In this document: piece after piece, positions 1 to 6,972 of the stretch
How positions within the stretch are numbered: position 1 is the stretch's first letter
How the letters are laid out: the number at the start of each line of letters is the position of its first letter
Source of the DNA: Clostridia bacterium
GTDB lineage: Bacteria; Bacillota; Sulfobacillia; SLMV01
Assembly (NCBI GenBank): GCA_003551215.1
Contig: PUMD01000113.1
Span: 1 to 35,459 of the forward strand
DNA: 35,459 nucleotides
Direction of reading: 5' to 3'
The notes under the pieces: model-generated
Databases searched by the model: none
What the model was told of the DNA's origin: nothing
The model's input: only the letters and a program-made list of their open reading frames with translations
Made by a program: the position numbers and the translations under genes

Positions 1-720
1 GAAGCCGCCGAGGCCAGGGTGCAGGAGGCGGAGGCGGCGCTGCAGGAGGTCCGCCGGCGAGAGTCGCAGCTTGTGGCTCAGCGTAAGCAGCTGGAGATCA
101 TCTCCGACCGCGTCGAGGCCCTGCGGAGAAAGATCCAACAGCACCAGCTGACCGCAGGTGGAGATATGACCGTCGCTGATGTGCACGTCGAGGTTGGCGA
201 CGTGGTGGCAGCGGGTACCCCCCTGTGTCTGCTTCACAGCGACCAGTTCATCCTGGAGATGGATCTGCTGGCGCAGGACGCACGCGAGGTCGAAGAGGGG
301 CAGACGGTTATCATAAGCGGCGAAGCGGTGGGCGATGCCGAATACCGGGGAACCGTCCGCCGGCTTCACCCCCACGCCGTGGAGATGGTCTCGGACCTTG
401 GGGTAAGGCAGAGGCGGGTTCCGGCGGAAATCACTCCCGATGAACGCCCCGCGGGAGTTCGTCCGGGCTATCCGGCAGATGTGGAGATCGTCGTGGGGCA
501 AAAGACAGCCCTGGCGGTGGACCGCGATGCGGTGTTTTCCCTCGACGAGCGGGACTGCGTCTTTTTGGTCCGCGCCGGGCGGGCGGAGCTTACCGAGGTT
601 GAGCTGGGTCTGCGCGGCGATGACCTGGTCATAGTAACCGATGGTCTGCAGCCGGGCGATGAGGTGGTACTGAATCCCCCCGCCCAGCTGGAAGACGGAA
701 CTAGAATAAGGCAGCGTTGA
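1..720 (+). CDS. HlyD/RND-type membrane fusion (adaptor) protein, 5' truncated
   Basis: The reading frame is open from base 1, so only the C-terminal 239 residues are visible. They start in an Ala/Glu-rich coiled-coil stretch (residues 1-45). A lipoyl/barrel-sandwich half follows (TVADVHVEVGDVVAAGTPLC), then a beta-barrel domain and a membrane-proximal domain ending in LQPGDEVVLNPP. This order is typical of periplasmic adaptors that join an inner-membrane ABC or RND pump to a TolC-type duct. The tolC-like gene begins 12 bp downstream, so the two form one operon, with the pump presumably upstream of the window. The family is clear. ABC versus RND partner cannot be decided here, although a MacB-like ABC exporter with a tolC relic elsewhere in the window favours ABC. 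Confidence 0.85.
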   Translation, partial: EAAEARVQEAEAALQEVRRRESQLVAQRKQLEIISDRVEALRRKIQQHQLTAGGDMTVADVHVEVGDVVAAGTPLCLLHSDQFILEMDLLAQDAREVEEGQTVIISGEAVGDAEYRGTVRRLHPHAVEMVSDLGVRQRRVPAEITPDERPAGVRPGYPADVEIVVGQKTALAVDRDAVFSLDERDCVFLVRAGRAELTEVELGLRGDDLVIVTDGLQPGDEVVLNPPAQLEDGTRIRQR

Positions 721-732
721 GGGAGGATTATC

Positions 733-1965
733 ATGCATAAAAAAGGATTGTGGCTGGCAGCCCTGCTGGCTGTCATCATTGTCGCTTCGGGACTGCGGGG
801 AGTTTCGGCAGATGCAGCGGACGGTCAGGCTGCCGAGGTGCTGACCCTGGAGGATGCCCTGCAGGAGGCAGTTGACTCAGGCAGCGCGGCGGTGCAGGCC
901 CGCCTCAGCCTGCAGGAGGCGCTGCTGGAGGCCGCCGACTGGCAGCATGAGCACGAGATGGGTCCCCCGCGGGGTCATTCCATCACCCTGCCCACCGGTG
1001 AGGAGGAACCGGCCACCACGACCATTACCCTGGGCGAGCCCTCCCGGCTGCAGAAGGCTCAGGTGGAGAAGCTGCTGCCGCTGAAGGCGGAGGTCAGCAG
1101 GGAAGCGGCCCGGGCGGCCTACATGCAGCAGATGGCAGCCCTGCGGGCGGAAGCGGCCGAGGCCTACTACGATGCCGTATCAGCCCAGAGGGAGGTTCAG
1201 CTGCAGGAGGATTCGCTTGAGGTATTCGAGGCGCACCGGGACCGGGCAGAGGCCCTCTTTGAGGAGGGGGAAGTGGCCGAACTGGATGTCCTGCAGGCCG
1301 AAGCCCAGCTGACCGAGCAAAAAGCTACCCTTCGTTCGGCGCAGCAGCGGCTGAAGCAGGCAGTACTGAGCCTCAACCAGCTGACCGGCGCCGAGCTGGA
1401 CCGGCGGGTCATACTCCCCGAGACAGGATACGGTGAGCTCCCAGTGAGGGCAGACATAGAAGAGGACATCCAGCGGGCGCTAGCTGCTGATGCGGAAATA
1501 GCCGGCATCCGGGCCGGACTGCAGGTGGCCCAAAAGGAGCTGGACCTGTTTGTGCAGCACCACGGTTCCTTTTCGGCCCGCCGCTCGTACCAAAAACGGT
1601 ACCGCGCGGTGAAGGAGGCGGAAAACAAACTGCATCAGGCCCACCGCGAGGTTGAGGTGCGGATAAGGCAGCTGCATTCGCAGCTGGACGATGCAGCTGC
1701 CCGCGTCGAGGCGCTGGATGAACAGGTCAAGCTGCTGCGGCGGGCAGAGGAGGCCGCCCTTCTGCGTTACCAGGAGGGGCTGGCCCCGGTCACCGAACTG
1801 CTGGATGCCTCCGTCGGGGTGCAGGAGGCCAGGCTGGCCCGCCTGCAGGCTGAGCTTTCCTACCTCACCATCGATGCGGGGAGGCAGGCTCTGCTGGGCA
1901 CCGTGCCCGAGTCGGTGGAGGACGAATTTCTGCAGGTCAAACAGGAAATCGAGCAGCTCAGGTGA
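733..1965 (+). CDS. TolC-family efflux protein, apparently without beta-barrel segments
   Basis: 410 residues from ATG with GGGAGG 8 bp upstream. The N-terminus is a signal peptide (basic MHKK, a hydrophobic run, likely cleavage after VSA near residue 26). The rest is the two-fold TolC repeat of long amphipathic helices, with the family signature ALFEEGEVAELDVLQAEAQL and, in the second half, RYQEGLAPVTELLDASVGVQ. TolC proteins normally carry long beta-strand inserts in each repeat that form the outer-membrane barrel. Here the equivalent positions hold only about 30 residues (near residue 80) and a short charged stretch (HHGSFSARRSYQKRY), with no obvious strands. It may be an all-helical duct acting in or across the cell wall. 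It is co-transcribed with the adaptor and would complete that exporter. Family assignment is firm; absence of a barrel is read from sequence only. Confidence 0.8.
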   Translation: MHKKGLWLAALLAVIIVASGLRGVSADAADGQAAEVLTLEDALQEAVDSGSAAVQARLSLQEALLEAADWQHEHEMGPPRGHSITLPTGEEEPATTTITLGEPSRLQKAQVEKLLPLKAEVSREAARAAYMQQMAALRAEAAEAYYDAVSAQREVQLQEDSLEVFEAHRDRAEALFEEGEVAELDVLQAEAQLTEQKATLRSAQQRLKQAVLSLNQLTGAELDRRVILPETGYGELPVRADIEEDIQRALAADAEIAGIRAGLQVAQKELDLFVQHHGSFSARRSYQKRYRAVKEAENKLHQAHREVEVRIRQLHSQLDDAAARVEALDEQVKLLRRAEEAALLRYQEGLAPVTELLDASVGVQEARLARLQAELSYLTIDAGRQALLGTVPESVEDEFLQVKQEIEQLR

Positions 1966-2254
1966 ACCGGCCTGAAGCAGATACCGGTGAAGGTCGCTGG
2001 CAGTTCCCAAACGGGATGGATGCAGGCGAAAGCAAGCTGAAGAGGGGGTGAGTGAGTAGGCAGTAAGAGCCGCAGAACAGGCCTGTCAGAGGCAGAAACG
2101 CATCGACAGAGCAATCGACGCCGGTCGGTGCATTCACTCAGGTGGCATGAACTTGGGGCAATACTGGAATTCCAACCCGGGGACATCTACCAAGAGAAGA
2201 CTAATGCAGCCCAAAGCTGTCAGCGAGTAGAAAGCAGAGGATGGGGGTGAGAGC

Positions 2255-2443
2255 ATGCATCTTACGGTTGACGGCGACCCCAAACCCATATGTCCGCACT
2301 GCGAGAAGCGATTGGGAAAGGTCATCAGCATGCCGCTGAGAAGCGAGGAAGAGGCAGTAGATGTAAGCGGCCACGAGACGCATATTCTGGTCTGCCCCCA
2401 CTGCTCGAAGGTACTGGGCTCGCAGCGCGGCTACTCCTGGTGA
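2255..2443 (+). CDS. Small zinc-ribbon protein
   Basis: 62 residues from ATG with GGGGGTGAG just upstream. Two CPHC knuckles (CPHCEKRLGKV near residue 13 and CPHCSKVLG near residue 47), spaced about 30 residues apart, can bind one zinc ion. The C-terminal CPHCxxVLG form is common in very small zinc-ribbon proteins of unknown role. It stands alone between the exporter operon and a methyltransferase gene, with about 290 bp of featureless DNA before it. The paired Cys motifs and good ribosome site argue that it is real. The function is unknown. Confidence 0.65.
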   Translation: MHLTVDGDPKPICPHCEKRLGKVISMPLRSEEEAVDVSGHETHILVCPHCSKVLGSQRGYSW

Positions 2444-2451
2444 CCGGGATA

Positions 2452-2471
2452 AGCTCGCCTCGCAGCGAGCT
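2452..2471 (+). other. Hairpin after the zinc-ribbon gene
   Basis: A perfect 7-bp inverted repeat (AGCTCGC/GCGAGCT) with a 6-nt loop lies 8 bp after the zinc-ribbon stop codon. No T-run follows, so it is at best a weak terminator or an mRNA 3' stabiliser. Confidence 0.3.
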
Positions 2472-2608
2472 CAGCACCAAGGGAGTGCAGCCAGCTTTGG
2501 TGATGGCTCCCCGCACCGCTATCTGAGTTGTGGGCGCAGTGTACCACTTACCAGCCGGCAGAAAGCAAAAACCGCGGATGTAGCAAGCCGAGTGAAGGAG
2601 GCATCAAG

Positions 2609-3433
2609 ATGTCTGAAAACGAAAGACCTAGCATGGTGCAGCAATTTTACGATGAGTACGACGAATGGGACAGGCTGCGGCGGCACAAATTTGAATTTTG
2701 GTCCACGGTGCGGGCATTCGACGATTATATAGAGCCCCAAAGCGACATCGTCGACGTCGGCGGTGGCCCGGGCCGCTACAGCATTCACCTCGCCGGACAG
2801 GGCCACCGTGTGTGGCTCCTGGACCTATCGGAAAGCTGCATAAGTGTCGCAAAGCAGAAAGCCCGCCAGCGCGGCGTTACTCTGCAGTTGGCCCGGCAGG
2901 CGGACGCCCGCGAGCTTCCCTTACCCGACGAAAAGTTCGATGTGGTGCTTCTTATGGGACCGCTTTATCACCTGATCGACTGCCAGGATCGAAAGCAGGC
3001 GGTGCGGGAGGCCTTGCGTATCCTGCGTCCCGGAGGCCTTCTGTTCTCCGCTTTCATCACCCGCTTTGCTTTTGTCATAGACCTGCTGCGGCGGGGTCCA
3101 GAAGGTCTGATAGAGCTACCGGAGGGATTTCAGCACACTCTGGAGACCGGGATCAGCAAGCCAGAAACCAACGAGGGTTCCCCTGAAGCCTATTTCATCG
3201 ATCCGCTGGCCGTCAAACCGTGGCTGGAGGGTCTGGGTCTCAAGACGCTGAGGCTGTTTTCTCCCGATGCATTCATAGGCCCTGCTGAACCCGAAATTTA
3301 CCAGCTTCCCCCTGAGGTCCAGCAGGCCTGGCTCGACTTCTCCTACCGCTGGGGAGCCGAGCCCTCCGGGTGGTGCATGGGTGAGCACCTTCTACACGTG
3401 GGGAAAAAACCTCTTGACTGCGAGAGGGAGTAA
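2609..3433 (+). CDS. Class I SAM-dependent methyltransferase
   Basis: 274 residues from the ATG at 2609, which has GAAGGAGG 7 bp upstream; the open frame extends further 5' but without a ribosome site. The Rossmann methyltransferase motifs appear in order: motif I VDVGGGPGRYSIHLA (SAM binding, near residue 50), an acidic residue ending strand 2 (WLLDLS), motif II-like FDVVLLMGPLYHL, and motif III LRILRPGGLLFSAFI. The form resembles small-molecule (UbiE/methyltransf_11 type) enzymes. The substrate cannot be told from the sequence. It is a single-gene unit facing the convergent amidohydrolase; the 231 bp between them show no clear gene. Confidence 0.85.
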   Translation: MSENERPSMVQQFYDEYDEWDRLRRHKFEFWSTVRAFDDYIEPQSDIVDVGGGPGRYSIHLAGQGHRVWLLDLSESCISVAKQKARQRGVTLQLARQADARELPLPDEKFDVVLLMGPLYHLIDCQDRKQAVREALRILRPGGLLFSAFITRFAFVIDLLRRGPEGLIELPEGFQHTLETGISKPETNEGSPEAYFIDPLAVKPWLEGLGLKTLRLFSPDAFIGPAEPEIYQLPPEVQQAWLDFSYRWGAEPSGWCMGEHLLHVGKKPLDCERE

Positions 3434-3664
3434 TCCTCAAAATACCCGCAGATGTGCGGTTATGAAGCGGCAGCAGCCAGAGGAGTCGCCGCCTTTGAGC
3501 ACGACGACCCAGAAGCGAGGTAGACCAGGGCTGCATTGGCGTAAAGCCGCACAGCCGCCGAGATAGACATGTAGATAGAGCCTCCTGACGGACGAATTGG
3601 GCCTTTGGTGTCTCCGTTACATGAAAGAGCCCCACCTGCTGCCTGATGAATCAGCCATAGAGGC

Positions 3665-5047
3665 TCATTGCGGCATTATCCAGCGACGTTGGTGCCCGAT
3701 CTCGCTGTCCAGACCGGCCTCGGAAAGCATGGCTCTCTGTGCTTCCTCACAGGCCTGCATTACCTCGCGTTCGTCAAAGATCTGATGCCTTCTGTCTTTC
3801 ATAATTATTTCGCCGTCCACCACAACGTCTCTGACCGCCTCATCGCTGGTGGAATAAACCAGGTTGACAGGCAGGGCGGTGATCGGGCGGAGTCCGGGGT
3901 AGTCAGTTTTCAGCACTATCAGATCGCCTGCCTTGCCTGACTCGAGAGAACCCACCTGGTCGGCCATATCAAGAGCTTCGGCGGAACGGATTGTGGCCAG
4001 CTCCAAAGCCAGGTTGGCGTCGGCAACCAGCTGGTGTTGATATTTCTGCTGCTGTGCGTATATGCAGAATTTCATCGATTCAAACATGCTCTGACTGTTG
4101 TTGGTCAACGGGCCGTCCACGCCCAGCCCCACCCGGCCGCCGGCGGCCAGAATGGACATCAGATCCGCCACCGGGGAGCCCTGCCACAGCTGAGCTACCG
4201 GGGCGTGCGCCAGGCGGACGCCGGCATCGGCGAGCCTCTGCGCTTCTTTGGGGTAAAGGACGTTGCAGTGTGCGGCCAGCAGGTTGTCCTGCAGCACCCC
4301 GATGTCTTCGAGGTAATAGGTGAGTCCTTTTCCTGTCCGGTTGACCATGGTGGCGATGTCCCCGGTGGATATGTGAGTTGCCCACAGGGAATCATGCCTT
4401 CGGGCGAAATCTTCCATGGCGACCAGAGTTTCGCGCCGGGTTCTCAGGGTGCTTATCGCCTCGGGGATGATCTCGATCCGGTCAGAACCCCATCGACGGT
4501 TGGCCCGTTGGATTTCGTCGGCAACCGCCTGCCAGTCCTCTGCAAAATGGCCCCTTTCGTCTTCCCTGTCGTGCATTGCCCGCGCGAGGATACCCCGGAG
4601 GCGCGATTCCTTCACTGCCTGACAGATACCGTTGAAGGACCCCGGATGGCTGTGCACCCAGTAGCTTTCGGTGGTGGTGGTGACACCCGACCTGCTCAGC
4701 TCCAAAAGGCACTGCCTGGCTCCCGCATAGGCCCGTTGGCGCGTCTGGTTCATGGCGAACCGGAACATAGGTTCCCGCCTCTTTGCTGCCACCATATCAT
4801 CAAAAAGCCCCCGGTAAAGAGCCTGATCCAGATGGGCGTGGGCGTTTACCAGCCCGGGGAGCACTACCCCCCGGGTCGCATCCAGCCTCGGGTAGTCGGA
4901 CCATTCAGCTTCTGCCTTCCCCTCGGCCACTTCGGCAATTTCACCGTCCTCTATTACCACGTGACCTTCCTTTATCACCCTCCGATCGGGGTCCATGGTG
5001 ACAATGATGCCGCCCTGCACCAGCAGATTCCGGTTTGACTCTGACAT
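3665..5047 (-). CDS. Amidohydrolase-superfamily deaminase/hydrolase (TrzA/AtzB type)
   Basis: 460 residues from ATG, with AAGGGGTGATG in front. Metal ligands of the amidohydrolase barrel are visible: NAHAHLD (H70, H72), H225 in WATHIST, H260 in LAAHCNV and D311 in GLGVDGPLTNNS. The N-terminal strand (LLVQGGIIVTMDPD) and the C-terminal SGKAGDLIVLKTD / VYSTSDEAVRDVVVDG form the usual small beta domain. The set fits the ATZ/TRZ branch, which includes chlorohydrolases, guanine deaminases and SAH/MTA deaminases. One oddity: after H225 the usual catalytic Glu (HxxE form) is replaced by Ser/Thr, so the substrate need not be an aminohydrolase type. It is divergent from the M20 amidase across a 275-bp spacer. 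Confidence 0.85.
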   Translation of the reverse strand: MSESNRNLLVQGGIIVTMDPDRRVIKEGHVVIEDGEIAEVAEGKAEAEWSDYPRLDATRGVVLPGLVNAHAHLDQALYRGLFDDMVAAKRREPMFRFAMNQTRQRAYAGARQCLLELSRSGVTTTTESYWVHSHPGSFNGICQAVKESRLRGILARAMHDREDERGHFAEDWQAVADEIQRANRRWGSDRIEIIPEAISTLRTRRETLVAMEDFARRHDSLWATHISTGDIATMVNRTGKGLTYYLEDIGVLQDNLLAAHCNVLYPKEAQRLADAGVRLAHAPVAQLWQGSPVADLMSILAAGGRVGLGVDGPLTNNSQSMFESMKFCIYAQQQKYQHQLVADANLALELATIRSAEALDMADQVGSLESGKAGDLIVLKTDYPGLRPITALPVNLVYSTSDEAVRDVVVDGEIIMKDRRHQIFDEREVMQACEEAQRAMLSEAGLDSEIGHQRRWIMPQ

Positions 5048-5157
5048 AACATCACCCCTTCGAGATGGGTCTCTGCTGGTTGATCTTTCGATGCCGCCCG
5101 GGTCAGCTCCTTTGTCTGGCGCACTGCCCCCCTGAGTTTATTTTGAGGTGGTAAGGT

Positions 5158-5203
5158 GGCAGCCAGCGGAGGGTTTTTGGGGGATCCTCGCCCACTGGCT
5201 GCC
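5158..5203 (+). promoter_or_regulatory. Long hairpin in the divergent spacer
   Basis: GGCAGCCAG (5158-5166) and CTGGCTGCC (5195-5203) are a perfect 9-bp inverted repeat, with partial continuation inside (GCGGAGG against CCTCGC). It lies between the divergent amidohydrolase and M20 genes. It could be a leader RNA structure of the M20 transcript or a protein-binding palindrome. No known riboswitch class was recognised. Confidence 0.35.
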
Positions 5204-5263
5204 TGCCGGAGAAAGGAAGCTGCCGCGGCACACAGAATAGTTGAGTACTGACTGTTGGGATCG

Positions 5264-5289
5264 GGACCGGGCGTTGAGGAGACCGGTCC
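5264..5289 (+). promoter_or_regulatory. Leader hairpin before the M20 gene
   Basis: GGACCGG (5264-5270) and CCGGTCC (5283-5289) form a perfect 7-bp stem 20 bp ahead of the ribosome site of the M20 amidohydrolase. Together with the palindrome TGCCGCGGCA at 5221-5230 and the larger hairpin at 5158-5203, it makes the leader unusually structured. No T-rich terminator tail is seen. Confidence 0.3.
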
Positions 5290-5322
5290 GCTGCCTGATG
5301 GTCACACCGGGAGGTGAGCGCG

Positions 5323-6618
5323 TTGAGCAGTTACTCACATTCTGAGATTATAAGCAAGGCAGAAGAGATGACCGATGAGATCATCGCAGACCGCAGGCGG
5401 CTGCATCGATATCCGGAGCTCGGACTGCAGGAGACCAAGACGAGTCAATTTGTCAAGCAGAGACTGCGTGCACTCGGACTCAAAACCACCGCAGAACTGT
5501 ACTGCCGGGATGACATAAGGGCGGAGCTGAGCCGTCTGCGGGAGGATATCACCAGTGAGCACGCCGTGACTGGCGTCGCAGCACAGTTGAAGGGGGAGAG
5601 ACCGGGGAAGACGGTCATGCTTCGGGCGGATATGGATGCCCTCAGGGTAACAGAGAGCCGCGACCCCCAACACATTCCCGCGGCCGAAGGGTTCAGATCG
5701 GAGAATCCGGGAGTCATGCACGCCTGCGGTCACGATGCGCACATGGCCATGCTGCTCGGAGCGGCAAAGATACTGACTGGCATGAAGGCAAGCGTGCCCG
5801 GTACCGTCTGGTTTCTCTTCCAACCCGACGAGGAGAGGGGCTGCGGAGCCAGGTTGATCCGCCGGTGGGCGGGTCTGGCGGATGTCGATGCGGTCTTTGG
5901 GCTGCACCTTTGGTCCTCGCTTGGTTCGGGGAGCGTAATGATAAACGATGGCATCATGATGGCTGCGGTTGATTACATCTGGATGAGGGTAAGCGGTGGA
6001 GGAGGGCACAGCTCCGCACCGCACGAAGCCAGAGATTCCCTTCTGGCTGCCAACGAGATCTTCTCTGCCCTGAGCAACCTGCAGGCGGAGGAATCCTTCA
6101 CTGGACAGCCGTCGCTTCTGAGCATCGAATCCGTGGTTGCAGAGGCGGACTGGGGGGTTGTCCCCGAAAGCACCGATATGAGGGGAACGTTGAGGACCTT
6201 TGATGAGGTCACCGCGGGAAACACGCTGAGCAGAATCACCGAGATAGGTCAGCAGCTTGCTGAAATGAGGCGATTGCAGTTTTCTATCGACAGCTGCCGG
6301 GCATTTCCCCCCACAGTCAACACCGCCAGGGAGGCCGGGGTGGCCCGCGCTGCGGCGGAAAAATTGTTCGGAGGCGGCGTCATCCGGGGTGAGCCGGTGC
6401 TGTCAGGCGAGGATTTCGGGCAGTACCTGCGCGATACACCCGGCGCCTTTGCCCTTGTTGGTAATGCAGCTGAAGCGGATGGGTCTTCTCATCCCCACCA
6501 CAGCCCGAAATTTGACGTAGATGAAGAGCTGCTGGGCAGGGGGGCCGCACTTTTGGCCCTTTTTGCCCTGCAGTTTCTGCATGAAAACCAGATATATGAA
6601 GACCGGGCCTCACAGTGA
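5323..6618 (+). CDS. M20-family metallo-amidohydrolase (IAA-amino acid hydrolase type)
   Basis: 431 residues from TTG at 5323, chosen because GGAGGTGA ends 5 bp before it; the in-frame GTG at 5314 lies inside that ribosome site. Metal-binding motifs of peptidase family M20D are present: HACGHDAHMAM, QPDEERGCG (acidic pair), GLHLW, SGEDFGQYL and HHSPKFDVDE. The dimerisation-domain motif VSGGGGHSSAPHEARD is also there. Such enzymes split N-acyl or N-aminoacyl amides in the cytoplasm. Compared with typical members there is an extra charged helix (about residues 55-80) before the first core strand. The divergent amidohydrolase suggests, but does not prove, a shared role in salvage of amide compounds. 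Confidence 0.87.
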   Translation: MSSYSHSEIISKAEEMTDEIIADRRRLHRYPELGLQETKTSQFVKQRLRALGLKTTAELYCRDDIRAELSRLREDITSEHAVTGVAAQLKGERPGKTVMLRADMDALRVTESRDPQHIPAAEGFRSENPGVMHACGHDAHMAMLLGAAKILTGMKASVPGTVWFLFQPDEERGCGARLIRRWAGLADVDAVFGLHLWSSLGSGSVMINDGIMMAAVDYIWMRVSGGGGHSSAPHEARDSLLAANEIFSALSNLQAEESFTGQPSLLSIESVVAEADWGVVPESTDMRGTLRTFDEVTAGNTLSRITEIGQQLAEMRRLQFSIDSCRAFPPTVNTAREAGVARAAAEKLFGGGVIRGEPVLSGEDFGQYLRDTPGAFALVGNAAEADGSSHPHHSPKFDVDEELLGRGAALLALFALQFLHENQIYEDRASQ

Positions 6619-6639
6619 GCTGGTGTCGGATAAAGGTCG

Positions 6640-6667
6640 TTGACACAACAGGCGGTGACAGAATAAA
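6640..6667 (+). promoter_or_regulatory. Sigma-70-type promoter of the methionine operon
   Basis: A perfect -35 TTGACA (6640-6645), 16 bp spacer and a -10-like AATAAA (6662-6667, 4 of 6 to consensus) lie just upstream of the riboswitch. Transcription would start near 6674, about 20 nt before the aptamer. The M20 gene ends at 6618, so the operon has its own promoter. Confidence 0.55.
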
Positions 6668-6694
6668 CTGGCAAAAAGAAAATTTGTTGTGGCT

Positions 6695-6814
6695 CCACTC
6701 TTATCGAGAGAAGGCTGAGGGACTGGCCCGATGAAGCCCGGCAACCGCCCGGTAGCAAACCGGGAAAGGTGCTAAATCCTGCGGATGACCGAGTCATTCG
6801 GGAGATGAGAGTGG
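6695..6814 (+). promoter_or_regulatory. SAM-I (S-box) riboswitch aptamer
   Basis: The S-box conserved core is easy to read: GAGAGAAGGCTGAGGGACTG, then CCCGATGAAGCCCGGCAACC, a short P3 arm (CCCGGT...ACCGGG) and AAGGTGCTAAATCC. P1 is an 11-bp helix: CCACTCTTATC (6695-6705) pairs with GATGAGAGTGG (6804-6814), with one G-U pair. By established knowledge SAM binding stabilises P1 and turns the downstream genes off. Here those genes are the Asp-to-Met operon starting at 6973. Confidence 0.95.
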
Positions 6815-6843
6815 CACCGGTTTGCTCATACGCAATCTGCCGT

Positions 6844-6869
6844 GCCCCTCCAGGATCTCTCGGAGGGGC
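6844..6869 (+). terminator. Riboswitch expression-platform terminator
   Basis: GCCCCTCC (6844-6851) and GGAGGGGC (6862-6869) form a perfect 8-bp GC-rich stem followed by ATTACCTTT, a weak T-run. The alternative partner is visible: GAGTGGCAC (6809-6817, overlapping the 3' strand of P1) can pair with GTGCCCCTC (6842-6850) with one mismatch. That antiterminator would form when SAM is absent and P1 is open. Confidence 0.8.
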
Positions 6870-6972
6870 ATTACCTTTGGGTTATGCCCTTCCCTGCAAG
6901 TCTGTCTATCTGCGCTTTTCTCGATGGAAATGCTTCAATACCGCGAGCCACAGGGTGAAAGAGGTGGTTCAT

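Noticed and set aside
4034..5038. 334-codon open frame on the plus strand opposite the amidohydrolase
   Set aside because: It is an antisense shadow of the amidohydrolase in a G+C-rich genome; no ribosome site and no family features.
6769..6972. N-terminal extension of the aspartokinase reading frame
   Set aside because: It runs through the SAM-I aptamer and terminator and has no kinase similarity; TTG at 6973 with AAAGAGGTGG is the natural start.
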